NCBI GenBank assembly: GCA_964448675.1
Contig: CAYUZU010000038.1
Location: 1 to 37,069, forward strand
Reading direction: 5' to 3'
Length of the DNA: 37,069 nt
DNA from: CAYUZU01 sp964448675
GTDB taxonomy: Bacteria; Planctomycetota; Phycisphaerae; UBA1845; Fen-1342
Positions 17,250 through 25,439 of the stretch are shown piece after piece. The notes below the pieces were generated by a model. That model did not search any database. It was not told the DNA's origin and saw only the letters and a list, made by a program, of their open reading frames with translations. Both the position numbers and the translations under genes were made by a program. Each line of letters opens with the position of its first letter. The stretch's first letter is position 1.

Positions 17250-18068
17250 GTGATCAACCACACGTCCAGCGCGATCTCCGACACCCTGCACCACAGCGTG
17301 GTGGTCGTCGAGCCGTCGCGCCTGATCCGCGACGTGATCCGGGCGGCATGCCGGCAGCGCGGCTTCGACGTCGCGGCGGCACAGGATGTCGCGGGCGCAC
17401 TCGCACAGATCGCGCAGCACAAGCCGACATTCGTCCTTACCGCCGCCGAACTGCCGGGCCTCGGCGGACCGTCGCTGATCGCGGCCTTGAAGGCATCTTG
17501 TCAGCACCGCGCCATCCCGGTCGCCTTGCTGACATCCAATCTCGCAGGCGCCCAAGGCTTACCGCATCCCCACGCCGATACCGTGATTGCCAAGGACACC
17601 CACCTCACCGGCAACGTCCTCGCATTCCTCGACGCCTTCAGCCACAACGGCGACGAGCACGGCCCCGACCGGCATGGGCCGCCGCTGCACGGTCGGATCC
17701 TGCTCGCGGAAGACGCCACCGTTATCCACAAGCTGATCAGCCGCTTTCTGCATGTGGCCGGCGCCGAAGTCACGGTGGTCGAGGACGGCGCCGCCGCGCT
17801 CTGCGCCGGGACCGACACCACGCTCGACCTGATCCTCATGGACGTCGAGATGCCGAAGATGGGCGGCCTCGCCGTCACCGCCAGGCTCCGCGAGTGCGGC
17901 GTCCGCATCCCCATCGTCGCGCTCACCGCACACCCCGTGGCGGAGCTTCGCGCCGCGGCGGCGGCCGCCGGCCTGACCGACGTGCTGCCGAAGCCGATCG
18001 ATCGACACACCCTCATCCGCAGGTGCGCCGCCCTTCTGCCGGCGCCACCACCCGCACCGGTATCGTGA
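17250..18068 (+). CDS. Response regulator with one degenerate and one intact receiver
   Basis: 272 residues from the GTG at 17250, which has AAGGGA close upstream. An ATG at 17169 would add 27 weakly coding residues and lacks a ribosome site. Receiver 1 ('SVVVVEPSRLIRDVIRAA') reads 'TAAELPG' where the phosphoacceptor Asp is expected, so it cannot be phosphorylated normally. Receiver 2 ('GRILLAEDATVIHKLISRFL') is complete: Asp in 'LILMDVEMPKMGG', Thr in 'IVALTAHPV' and Lys in 'LPKPID'. There is no output domain, so it should signal through protein contacts. No kinase gene is adjacent; the nearest is at 34327. A link to the two hydrogenase operons on either side is positional only. Confidence 0.85.
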   Translation: MINHTSSAISDTLHHSVVVVEPSRLIRDVIRAACRQRGFDVAAAQDVAGALAQIAQHKPTFVLTAAELPGLGGPSLIAALKASCQHRAIPVALLTSNLAGAQGLPHPHADTVIAKDTHLTGNVLAFLDAFSHNGDEHGPDRHGPPLHGRILLAEDATVIHKLISRFLHVAGAEVTVVEDGAAALCAGTDTTLDLILMDVEMPKMGGLAVTARLRECGVRIPIVALTAHPVAELRAAAAAAGLTDVLPKPIDRHTLIRRCAALLPAPPPAPVS

Positions 18069-18193
18069 GTCCCGCCCGAGGCCAGGGCCACAACGCAGCA
18101 CTTTTCATTACAATCGACCGTGGTTTGACCGCCGTTCCCGGCATCGAGACGTGTTACAACGCCCGCTACAGACACCGAACCCCACGGTGAACC

Positions 18194-19024
18194 ATGTCGT
18201 GTGCAAGTCGACGTTATGCCTGCTGCCCGGCTGCTCTTGTCGTGCCGATCATACTCGGCATGCTCGGGTGCGCGGCGCCCGATCCGCACGCTGACGCCCC
18301 CCTGGGGTACGTAACCAGCGTGCCCCCCGAGCCCCCCGCACAGCGCGCCTGGCGGCTCCGCGTCGTGGCGGAGCGCCGTGCCGGCCTGCCCATCATCGTC
18401 CACCGCGGTGCGTGGCAAGAGGCCCCGGAGAACACGTTGGAGGCCTACGCCGCCGCCATGGACCTCGGCGCAGACGGCGTGGAGATCGACATTCGGCGAA
18501 CCGCGGATGGCGTTCTGTACCTGTTCCATGATGACACGCTGGAGCGGCTCACCAAGGGTACCGGCAGTGTCCGCACACGCACCTACGCCGATCTGCTGCG
18601 AATCGAGCTGAAAGAGATCTACGGTCGCGCCACGCCGCGGACACGGCCGCCCACTCTCGCCGCCTTCCTGATCCTCGCGCGGCAGCGCGCCATGCTGATC
18701 CACCTGGACATCAAGGAGCCGGACCTGCAGGCGGACATCGCGCGCTTGCTCGAAGCCGCCGATGTCTGGGACCACGTCGTCCACATCAACGACTACAACT
18801 CGGACGAGCTGCGGGCGCAGCCGCGGTTTCGGCCGCTGGCCTACGCCGGGTGGGTGCCAAACGACGCCAGCCCGGCAGAGATTCGCCGGTTCTGCGAGCA
18901 GGCGCACCGGCAGGGCTTGATGGTTTTCTGTGACGATCCCGGACCGGCGGTTCGCGCACTGGACCGCGACCGGCCGGCGGCGGTGCCGCTGCCGGCGGCG
19001 GTGCGGCCCGCCGCCGCGCCATGA
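18194..19024 (+). CDS. Lipoprotein glycerophosphodiester phosphodiesterase
   Basis: 276 residues. The N-terminus is a lipoprotein signal with lipobox 'MLGC' (Cys26), so it should be membrane-tethered outside the cytoplasm. The GDPD barrel starts 'IIVHRGAWQEAPENT', giving catalytic His70, Arg71, Glu79 and Asn80, then 'VEIDIRRT' (Glu97, Asp99 as metal ligands) and 'FHDDTLERLT' (His112). A later 'LIHLDIKEPD' strand fits the fold. It hydrolyses glycerophosphodiesters to glycerol-3-phosphate and an alcohol, or acts on related lipid headgroups. The end is Pro/Ala-rich and slightly short for the family. It is a single gene. A TACAAT box at 18109-18114 could serve as its -10. Confidence 0.88.
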   Translation: MSCASRRYACCPAALVVPIILGMLGCAAPDPHADAPLGYVTSVPPEPPAQRAWRLRVVAERRAGLPIIVHRGAWQEAPENTLEAYAAAMDLGADGVEIDIRRTADGVLYLFHDDTLERLTKGTGSVRTRTYADLLRIELKEIYGRATPRTRPPTLAAFLILARQRAMLIHLDIKEPDLQADIARLLEAADVWDHVVHINDYNSDELRAQPRFRPLAYAGWVPNDASPAEIRRFCEQAHRQGLMVFCDDPGPAVRALDRDRPAAVPLPAAVRPAAAP

Positions 19025-19122
19025 TGGAGCCTGTTTCACTCATTTGGAATGCCGGGGCCGGCGCGCGCCCCTGGTGCATGGCCGCCAGGCGCGTCGCTGA
19101 GCCAGCCGGATATGGTGTCTGT

Positions 19123-19608
19123 ATGAGCGGATTCACCCTGCGACCGATCGGTACCATCCACAGCCCCCACCTTGCGCCCGACAAGACCCCCATTCAGCCT
19201 CCGTTCGCCATCGGGATTCCCGGCACCGCCGAGATCGCTGCGGAATACGCCGCCGGGCTCACCGACGTCGAGGGCTTCTCGCACATCTGGCTGGTCTACG
19301 TGTTCGATCGGGCACTCGCGCCACAGCTGACGGTGACGCCCTTCCTCGAGGACGTGCCGCACGGCGTCTTCGCGACCCGCGCCCCGTGCCGCCCGAACCC
19401 GATCGGCCTCAGCCTCGTGCGGCTGGTCCGGCGTGATGGCTGCACGCTGCACTTGGAGGATGTCGATATCCTCGACAACACCCCCCTGCTCGACATCAAG
19501 CCGTACGTCGGCCGCTTCGACTGCCGCGACAACGCCCGTTTCGGCTGGCTCGAACACGTCGACGAAAAAGCTGCCCGGCGCCGCGGCCGGCGTGGCTTTG
19601 ACGATTGA
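19123..19608 (+). CDS. trmO: tRNA m6t6A37 methyltransferase TrmO/TsaA
   Basis: 161 residues from the ATG at 19123. The in-frame ATGs from 19021 would add a non-family extension. Hallmarks are 'LRPIGTIHSP' at the start, 'GFSHIWLVYVFDR', the SAM-binding 'TRAPCRPNPIGLSLVRL' (85-101) and 'DIKPYVGRFD'. This is the one-domain short form. E. coli TrmO is longer, with a C-terminal extension. The enzyme N6-methylates threonylcarbamoyladenosine-37 in certain tRNAs using SAM. It is not linked functionally to its neighbours. Confidence 0.92.
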   Translation: MSGFTLRPIGTIHSPHLAPDKTPIQPPFAIGIPGTAEIAAEYAAGLTDVEGFSHIWLVYVFDRALAPQLTVTPFLEDVPHGVFATRAPCRPNPIGLSLVRLVRRDGCTLHLEDVDILDNTPLLDIKPYVGRFDCRDNARFGWLEHVDEKAARRRGRRGFDD

Positions 19609-19704
19609 TGCCGAAGGCACCCGCGCGGCGCCGACCGTGACCAGTGCCGCAACGACAGGAACGCGCCGACATGCGCTTTTCACGAATCAACCTCAGCGCC
19701 GCCC

Positions 19705-19733
19705 TTGATCAACGCAGAATTATGGGTTACATT
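19705..19733 (+). promoter_or_regulatory. Promoter of the [NiFe]-Mrp hydrogenase operon
   Basis: TTGATC (19705-19710), a 17-base spacer and TACATT (19728-19733) lie in a notably AT-rich patch. A start near 19740 would give a leader of about 160 bases before the ATG at 19902. It is the clearest promoter-like pair between trmO and the operon. Confidence 0.5.
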
Positions 19734-19759
19734 CAAGTCAGCTGAAGGCTAGTCTGGCT

Positions 19760-19890
19760 TCGGCGCTGGTAGTACGAGGTTGTCCCCGGCGGGCCCCCGA
19801 CGTCACCAGGCGCCGAGAGACCAACGACCGGGGTCTACAAGCAGAGAATGTCGCAGACCTGGCTTTGACCGCAGTATCGGGCCAAAGTCG
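19760..19890 (+). promoter_or_regulatory. Potentially structured leader of the [NiFe]-Mrp operon
   Basis: Three hairpins fit in the predicted untranslated leader. The first is an 11-bp stem with one bulge, pairing TCGGCGCTGGT (19760-19770) with ACCAGGCGCCGA (19805-19816). The second is AGACC/GGTCT around 19820-19836. The third is GGCTTTG (19861-19867) with CAAAGTC (19883-19889), including one G-U pair. I do not recognise a known riboswitch class. It could be a cis-regulatory RNA or chance pairing in GC-rich DNA. Confidence 0.35.
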
Positions 19891-19901
19891 CGGAGAAAGC
19901 T

Positions 19902-20939
19902 ATGGCTGCGCGCCTGCTACCAGACGCCAAGCTTGCGCAAGCGGTCACCCGCGGGAATTACACCCAGCGACTAATCACTGTCCAGACACCGCGCGGCCCG
20001 CGTTTCGCACCGTTCGCTGCGGCCGACCCGCGCGCCCCTGCGCTGCGCTCGCCGCGCGGTCCCGCTTCGCTGAAGAACTGGTGTTTCCCGCCGCGGGAAA
20101 CGCTGGGGCGCTACACCAGCGAGGTCGCCCCGGACGCGGTGCCGCCCGGCACCCCACTGATCGTCGGCCCGCGCGCGTGCGAGCTGCGTGCCCTGGCCTA
20201 TCTCGACGCCGTCTTTACCGCGCCGCCGCAACCCGACCCCGTTTACCAGGCGCACCGCGACCGCATGACCATCGTCAGCGTCGACTGTATCGAGCCGGCC
20301 GCCGAGTGCTTCTGCAATCTCGTCGCGGGACAACCGTGGGCCGGCGCCGACTTCGACGTCAACCTCACCCCGGTTTCCGCCGGTTATGTGCTCGAGGTCG
20401 GCTCCGCGCGCGGCGAAACCTGGCGCAGCCAGGTCGACGACCTGTTGGTGCCCGCCACCGCCGAGCACCTGGCCGAGCGCGACCGGGCGCGCGACGCCGC
20501 CGCGGCACAACTCGCCGACCGCAACGGGACACCGCCGGAGTTGCCCGCCCTGGCGCACGAGCTCGCCGCGCACGAGACCGATCCCCACTGGCAGACGCTC
20601 GCCGCCGACTGTGTCGAGTGCGGTGCATGCACGCAGATCTGCCCCACGTGCCACTGCTTCTACCTGCTCGACCATGGCGGCGACGGCGCTCCGTTCGAGC
20701 GGCTGCGCGCCTGGGACAGCTGCATGTGGAGCGGCTACTCGCGCATGGCGGGTGCCGCCGGTCAGAAACCGAATCCGCGCGCCGCTTTCCGCACGCGCTT
20801 CGCCAATCGCTTCATGCACAAGTTCGTCTGGTCCCCGCAGCAATGGGACCGGCTGGGCTGTGTGGGCTGCGGCCGTTGTAGCGAAGCCTGTCCCGGAGGA
20901 ATCGACATCCGTCACGTCCTGCAGGAGGTCGCGGTTTGA
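19902..20939 (+). CDS. Sulfhydrogenase-beta-like 4Fe-4S electron-transfer subunit
   Basis: 345 residues, ATG with GGAGA upstream. The N-terminal domain contains 'LIVGPRACELRALAYLDAVF' and 'VSVDCIEPAAECFCN', typical of the family including archaeal sulfhydrogenase HydB and sulfite reductase AsrA. The C-terminal two-cluster part has Cys237/240/243/247 ('CVECGACTQICPTCHC') and Cys320/323/326/330 ('CVGCGRCSEACPGGID'), giving two [4Fe-4S] centres. Additional cysteines (61, 93, 129, 136, 138) may bind more. The protein ferries electrons between the flavoprotein encoded next and a hydrogenase core. It is first in the operon, and its stop overlaps the next start. Here it accompanies a membrane enzyme rather than a soluble group-3 hydrogenase. 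Confidence 0.88.
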   Translation: MAARLLPDAKLAQAVTRGNYTQRLITVQTPRGPRFAPFAAADPRAPALRSPRGPASLKNWCFPPRETLGRYTSEVAPDAVPPGTPLIVGPRACELRALAYLDAVFTAPPQPDPVYQAHRDRMTIVSVDCIEPAAECFCNLVAGQPWAGADFDVNLTPVSAGYVLEVGSARGETWRSQVDDLLVPATAEHLAERDRARDAAAAQLADRNGTPPELPALAHELAAHETDPHWQTLAADCVECGACTQICPTCHCFYLLDHGGDGAPFERLRAWDSCMWSGYSRMAGAAGQKPNPRAAFRTRFANRFMHKFVWSPQQWDRLGCVGCGRCSEACPGGIDIRHVLQEVAV

Positions 20940-21754
20940 TCGCCCAAAACCCCTACGTACCCGTGCTGGCGCGGCTGGTCGACATCATCGACGAGACACC
21001 GACAATCAAGACTTTCGTCGTGGAGCCGCCCGAGCCGTTCAAGTTCCGCGCCGGGCAGTTCGCCCAGGTCGGCCTGCCCGGGCGCGGTGAAGCCCCGTTC
21101 ACTCCCTCCAGCGACCCGGCCGATCCCACGCGGCTCGAGTTCACGATCATCCGCACCGGCCGCCTGACCGAGGCGCTCCACGCGCTCAGCGCCGGCGCGA
21201 ACCTCACCCTGCGCGGACCGTTCGGCGCCGGATACCCGGTCGACGACCTCCTCGACAAGCACGTGCTCATCGTCGGCGGTGGCTGCGGGCTGGCACCGTT
21301 GCGCTCCCTGATCTACACGCTCTTCGCCCAACTGGATCGGATCCGCGACATGCGCATCCGCTACGGCGCACGCGAGAGCTGCGAGTTGCTCTACCGCCGA
21401 ATGTATGCAACCTGGTCCGACCGCTCCAACGTCGACATGGCCTGCACCATCGACGTTCCCGAACCCGACTGGGACGGGCATGTCGGCGTCGTCACGACCC
21501 TCCTGGACCGCATCGCGACCCCCCTCGAGGACACCGTCGCCGTGTCCTGCGGCCCGGAGATCATGCTCAAGTTCGTCACGCGCACGCTGCTCGAGCGCGG
21601 GCTGCGTCCGGACCAGATCATCCTGTCGATGAACCGCCGCATGAGCTGCGGCATCGGCAAGTGCGGTCGCTGCAACATCGGTCCCTATTACCTGTGCCGC
21701 GACGGTCCCGACATTCACTACGACAAGATCAAGGATCTGGCCAATGTGTTCTGA
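20936..21754 (+). CDS. FAD/NAD(P)H-binding oxidoreductase, sulfhydrogenase-gamma type
   Basis: 272 residues. The TTG start at 20936 overlaps the previous TGA and has GGAGG upstream. Ferredoxin-reductase fold: FAD barrel with 'FKFRAGQFAQVGLPG' (35-49), NAD(P) part with 'LIVGGGCGLAPLRSL' (111-125), and 'AVSCGPEIM' near residue 204. The C-terminal Cys motif Cys238/243/246/254 ('CGIGKCGRCNIGPYYLC') is the [2Fe-2S] pattern of HydG, AsrB and PyrK. It should swap hydride electrons between NAD(P)H and the iron-sulfur partner upstream. Cytoplasmic side of the complex. Preference for NADH or NADPH cannot be read. Its stop overlaps the next gene by 11 bases. Confidence 0.9.
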   Translation: MIAQNPYVPVLARLVDIIDETPTIKTFVVEPPEPFKFRAGQFAQVGLPGRGEAPFTPSSDPADPTRLEFTIIRTGRLTEALHALSAGANLTLRGPFGAGYPVDDLLDKHVLIVGGGCGLAPLRSLIYTLFAQLDRIRDMRIRYGARESCELLYRRMYATWSDRSNVDMACTIDVPEPDWDGHVGVVTTLLDRIATPLEDTVAVSCGPEIMLKFVTRTLLERGLRPDQIILSMNRRMSCGIGKCGRCNIGPYYLCRDGPDIHYDKIKDLANVF

Positions 21755-23510
21755 GGCGGCGGGCACGCCAACATCTCGATGTCTGCTCTGCAGCCTGGGT
21801 TGCGCGACACGCCTCGAGCAGTTCGCGCCCCAGCGCTGGCGTCCCCTGTTCGACGGGACCGGGCCTTGTGCCCGCGGCCAGTTGCTGGCCGATCTCGTGC
21901 AAAGCCCGACCCGCCTCTATCGCCCACAAACACGCGCCGGCCAGCCCCGACTCGCAACCCTGCTCGATGAACTGCGCGAGCGGCTGACAAGGACCGATTC
22001 GCGTACGGCCGTCTGGCTGGACGGCAACGTCGCGCTCGAAGACCTCGCCGCCGCCCACGCTTTCGCCAAAAGCTGCGAAGCCGGATGCGACGTGCTCGTG
22101 CATCTCCCGCCCGCCGAACGCGGCGCCGCCGCGGGCCTCACCGCCGCCGGCGTCCCCCAGGCCGACCCCGCCGATTGGGAAAACGCGGACGCCTTCCTGG
22201 TCGTCGGCAACCCGCTTGCCACGCACCCGGCTTGCGCCCGCTGGCTCCTGCGCTCCGGCCCCGCCCGTGCCAGGACACCCTGCGTGGTGATCGACGCCAG
22301 CGCTGGATTCCTGACCAGTTACGCACAACACACACTGCTGTGTCGCCCCGGTTGCGAAGCCTGGACGCTGGCCGCACTGCTCGCCACCACCGTGCCGCAG
22401 CCGCAATCCGCCAGTTCCGAACACTCGCTCGCCGACACCGGCGTGAGCCGCACGGCGCTCGACCAGGCTGCCGAACGACTGGCGACCGCTCAGCGCCCCG
22501 CCGTTATCCTCGCGCCCCAAGCCGGCAGTCACGCCGCCTGGCGGACCTTGGCGGAACAGGCCACAACGTGGGCCCGCGACCGCCACGGCACCATCAGCGT
22601 GCTGACGACCTCGGCCAACGCCCTTGGCGTTACCCCGCTCATGCACAAGCTGGACTTGCGCGACTGGTGCTCGTCGCTGGCCGCTGACACGTCCACCAGC
22701 GCCACGATACTCCTGGTGGTCGGCTGGGATCCAACCAGCGCGTACCCCCGCGCCGTCTGGGAGCCTGCTTTCGCGGCGGCCGAAGAAGTGATTCTCGCCG
22801 ATACGTTTCCCCCGGCCGACCCACTGCCGTACGACGCCTGGTTGCCGCTGGCCCTGCCCAGCGAGGCCGGCGGGACGTACCTCCTGGCCGACGGCCAGAC
22901 ACACGACATCTCGGGCATGATCGCGCCGCCGGCGGGCGTGCCCACCGTGCGTCAGCTGTTCGCACACCTCGCGGGCGCGCCCGGCGAGGCCTCCGTCTGG
23001 CAGCTCCCCGAGGGAGCAACCACCCACCTGGGTGCCGCGCCCGAGGCTGGTCCGCTCGCGCCGCCGCAACCCACGCCGGTGCACAGCTGGCCGGCCGTGC
23101 TCATCGCAGACCCCACGCAATACGCCGACGGGCATATGACGCGCCACGCGACCTGGTCGGCCCGCGCCGACCTCCTGCCCGAGCTGCGTATCGCGCCGGC
23201 CGATGCCAGACGCCTGAATCTGGCCGACGGCCAGACCACGCTGGTGGCCAACGCCCAGGGCCAGGCCCGGGTGCGCGTGACGTTGGCGGCCCAGCCGGCG
23301 GGCGGCGGCTGCTATGGCGATCCCTCACCGGTCACCGGCCAGCGCACCGGCTGGCTGGCACTGCAGAACAGTTCGCCGGAGGTCCGTGCCCTGGGTACCG
23401 CCCGCGCCGGACACGCGGATGACAGCACGGACGCCGGGCTGCTCCATATCGACTTTCCCGAATGCGCTTCGTGCGCCACCCCGGAGGAGGTCCGTCATGA
23501 CCGCGTGTGA
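21744..23510 (+). CDS. Molybdopterin-oxidoreductase-family subunit without catalytic Cys/Sec
   Basis: 588 residues, shorter than formate dehydrogenases (about 700 or more). The N-terminus has one [4Fe-4S] motif, 'CLLCSLGC' plus 'GPCARGQ' (Cys13, 16, 20, 42). The body has family blocks 'ENADAFLVVGNPLATHP' and 'LVVGWDPTSAYP', which resemble the FwdB/NuoG branch. A late 'LPLALPSEAGGTYLLADG' recalls the NuoG 'EKDGTYTN' region. The C-terminal barrel shows 'IAPADARRLNLADGQT'. At the place where FwdB and formate dehydrogenase carry '[CU]HxP', this protein reads 'VHLPPAERGAAAGL' with no Cys, and there is no in-frame TGA for Sec. A NuoG-like structural or wiring role is more likely than formate oxidation. 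Whether it binds the cofactor is unknown. Confidence 0.75.
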   Translation: MCSEAAGTPTSRCLLCSLGCATRLEQFAPQRWRPLFDGTGPCARGQLLADLVQSPTRLYRPQTRAGQPRLATLLDELRERLTRTDSRTAVWLDGNVALEDLAAAHAFAKSCEAGCDVLVHLPPAERGAAAGLTAAGVPQADPADWENADAFLVVGNPLATHPACARWLLRSGPARARTPCVVIDASAGFLTSYAQHTLLCRPGCEAWTLAALLATTVPQPQSASSEHSLADTGVSRTALDQAAERLATAQRPAVILAPQAGSHAAWRTLAEQATTWARDRHGTISVLTTSANALGVTPLMHKLDLRDWCSSLAADTSTSATILLVVGWDPTSAYPRAVWEPAFAAAEEVILADTFPPADPLPYDAWLPLALPSEAGGTYLLADGQTHDISGMIAPPAGVPTVRQLFAHLAGAPGEASVWQLPEGATTHLGAAPEAGPLAPPQPTPVHSWPAVLIADPTQYADGHMTRHATWSARADLLPELRIAPADARRLNLADGQTTLVANAQGQARVRVTLAAQPAGGGCYGDPSPVTGQRTGWLALQNSSPEVRALGTARAGHADDSTDAGLLHIDFPECASCATPEEVRHDRV

Positions 23511-24000
23511 TACCCCGGTCGAGACGCGTCGCCGCGTGGCGCTCGACCTCGATTGCTGCATCGAATGTCGCACGTGTGCCGCGGCTTGCTTCTATGGGCG
23601 CGGCGAATTGCCAACCATGCAGTTCGCCCGCGTCGGGGCCGCGATGCTGCCGGTCGTCTGCCGCCAGTGTGCCGAGGCGCCTTGCGTCACCGCCTGCCCG
23701 GTCGAGGCGATGATCCGCGACGAGCGCGGCGTGGTGCGCCGCCTGGTGTTCCGCTGCACCGGCTGCGAATCGTGCGTGCGCGCCTGCCCCTTCGGCGTCC
23801 TGACGGGCGAGACATTCGCGGGCGAGATCGCCAAGTGTGACCTTTGTGCGGATCGCCTGTCGGCCGACCAGCTGCCTCGCTGCGTGGCAAGCTGCCCCAG
23901 CGGTGCACTGCAGTTCATAGACGAACACGAAGCCGAACAACGCGACCTGGTTGTGCTGGGCAGTCGGACGCTGGGACAGCATCCGACACGCCGGCGTTGA
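23497..24000 (+). CDS. Four-cluster [4Fe-4S] ferredoxin (HycB/CooF type)
   Basis: 167 residues from the ATG at 23497, with GGAGGAGG upstream, overlapping the previous gene by 14 bases. Sixteen Cys fall in four [4Fe-4S] motifs: Cys21/24/27/31, 55/58/63/67, 87/90/93/97 and 114/117/129/133, the layout of HycB, HydN, CooF and DMSO-reductase B subunits. In formate hydrogenlyase such a protein wires the Mo subunit to the membrane hydrogenase. The same relay between the upstream Mo-like protein and the core encoded next is inferred here. No signal peptide, so cytoplasmic. Confidence 0.92.
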   Translation: MTACDTPVETRRRVALDLDCCIECRTCAAACFYGRGELPTMQFARVGAAMLPVVCRQCAEAPCVTACPVEAMIRDERGVVRRLVFRCTGCESCVRACPFGVLTGETFAGEIAKCDLCADRLSADQLPRCVASCPSGALQFIDEHEAEQRDLVVLGSRTLGQHPTRRR

Positions 24001-24009
24001 AGGTGCATC

Positions 24010-24960
24010 ATGGCGCTGACTCAGATGGTCCTGGCCTTCCTGGCCGCTACCGGCGGCACGCTGGTGCTCGGCCTGGCGGCGAAATGGGTCGATCGCAAGG
24101 TCACGGCCCGCGTGCAGTGGCGCGTCGGTCCGCCCTGGTATCAGCCCGCGCTCGACTGCGTCAAGCTGTTCGGCAAAGAGACGATCGTGCCCAATCTCGC
24201 GCGCGGCACCGGCTTCCTGCTGGCACCGCTGGCCGGCCTGTCGGCCGCCGCCCTCGCCGTCACGGTCCTGTGGGTGCTGAACCTGTCCCCCACCAGCGGC
24301 TTCGTCGGCGACGCGATCGTCGTGCTCTACCTGTTCGCCGTGCCGTCGCTGGCGACCATGCTCGGCGCCGCGGCATCGGGCAATCCCCACGCCAGTGTCG
24401 GCGCCAGCCGCGAAATGAAGCTCCTGCTCAGCTACGAGCTGCCGCTCACCATCGCGCTGCTCGTGGCCGTGGTGCACACCGGCAACAGTTTCCGCCTCTC
24501 GCAAATCGTGACCGAACAACAGGCATCCGGCGCCGTCGCCCTCAGCGTATCGGGCGCCCTGGCGCTGGTCGTGGCGGTCCTGTGCATGCAGGCCAAGCTG
24601 GGCCTCGTGCCGTTCGATCAGGCCGAGGCCGAGACCGAGCTCATGGCCGGCGTCTACACCGAATACTCCGGGCCGCCGCTCGCCGTGGTCTACCTGCTGC
24701 GTGCCCTGCTCTTCGCAGCGCTGCCAATCCTGCTGATCACATTGTTCCTGGGCGGCATCGACACGAGCGGCTGGGGTCTGTTGTGGTCCGTGTTGAAGTT
24801 CGTCGCGCTGATCGTCGTGATCACGCTGATGCGCAACACCAATCCGCGCGTGCGCATCGATCAGAGCGTGCATTTCTTCTGGTACGTCCTCACGCCGCTC
24901 GCGCTGCTGGCGTTGGCACTGGCGCTGGCGGGACAGCACTACGAGGTAACCTGGCTGTGA
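24010..24960 (+). CDS. NuoH-like membrane subunit of group-4 [NiFe] hydrogenase
   Basis: 316 residues, ATG preceded by AAGGTG. About eight hydrophobic helices. Family signatures are 'KVTARVQWRVGPPWYQPAL' (30-48) and 'LFGKETIVP' after the first helix. 'SREMKLLLSYELPLTIALL' and 'GLVPFDQAEAETELMAGVY' with its acidic cluster follow, with 'EYSGPPLAVVYL' after them. This corresponds to HycD, EchB and MbhM. It anchors the hydrogenase arm to the membrane and forms the E-channel that couples redox to ion movement. The next gene overlaps its stop (GTGA). Confidence 0.95.
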   Translation: MALTQMVLAFLAATGGTLVLGLAAKWVDRKVTARVQWRVGPPWYQPALDCVKLFGKETIVPNLARGTGFLLAPLAGLSAAALAVTVLWVLNLSPTSGFVGDAIVVLYLFAVPSLATMLGAAASGNPHASVGASREMKLLLSYELPLTIALLVAVVHTGNSFRLSQIVTEQQASGAVALSVSGALALVVAVLCMQAKLGLVPFDQAEAETELMAGVYTEYSGPPLAVVYLLRALLFAALPILLITLFLGGIDTSGWGLLWSVLKFVALIVVITLMRNTNPRVRIDQSVHFFWYVLTPLALLALALALAGQHYEVTWL

Positions 24961-25439
24961 ACTGGAAGCTGTGGTCACTCAAGAAATCGCTGTTCGTCTA
25001 CCATGCGAACGTGGGGGCCTGCAACAACTGCGATATCGAGATCGTCGAGCTGCTTACGCCGCGCTACGACGTCGAACGCTTCGGTATCGTGCTCGTCGGC
25101 AGCCCGCGCCACGCCGACGCCCTGCTCGTGACGGGCATCTGCACGCGCCAGGCCGCCCCCCGGCTGCAGGAGCTCTACCGCGCCGCGGCCAAGCCCTGCG
25201 TCGTCGTCTGCGTGGGAACCTGCGCCCTGGGGCAGGGTGTCTTCGCCGACGCCTATCACGCCGCCGCCCCCGTGGACGAGACGATCCGCGCCGTCGACCC
25301 CCACGCCATCATCGCCTACGTGCCCGGCTGCCCGCCCAAGCCCGAGGCAATGATCATGGGCGTCGTGAAGATCTGGCAGAATCTCGAGCAGCTCGCCGGC
25401 GCCGCACCAGCCCCGACAGAAAAGGTAATGACGACATGA
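24957..25439 (+). CDS. [NiFe] hydrogenase small subunit, NuoB-like
   Basis: 160 residues from the GTG at 24957, which overlaps the NuoH stop. Cys22 and Cys25 ('ACNNCDIEIVELL'), Cys89 ('VGTCALGQGVF') and Cys125 ('VPGCPPKPEAM') make the proximal [4Fe-4S] cluster of group-4 small subunits (MbhJ, EchC, HycG) and complex I NuoB. The CxxC spacing is the hydrogenase form rather than the adjacent CC of NuoB. There is no Tat signal, as expected for a cytoplasm-facing enzyme. It is coupled to the large-subunit gene by an ATGA overlap. Confidence 0.95.
   Translation: MNWKLWSLKKSLFVYHANVGACNNCDIEIVELLTPRYDVERFGIVLVGSPRHADALLVTGICTRQAAPRLQELYRAAAKPCVVVCVGTCALGQGVFADAYHAAAPVDETIRAVDPHAIIAYVPGCPPKPEAMIMGVVKIWQNLEQLAGAAPAPTEKVMTT

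Noticed and set aside
21744..23510. Formate dehydrogenase alpha subunit
   Set aside because: The protein is shorter than the family and lacks the Cys/Sec-His motif, so a catalytic formate dehydrogenase is not supported even though the operon resembles formate hydrogenlyase.
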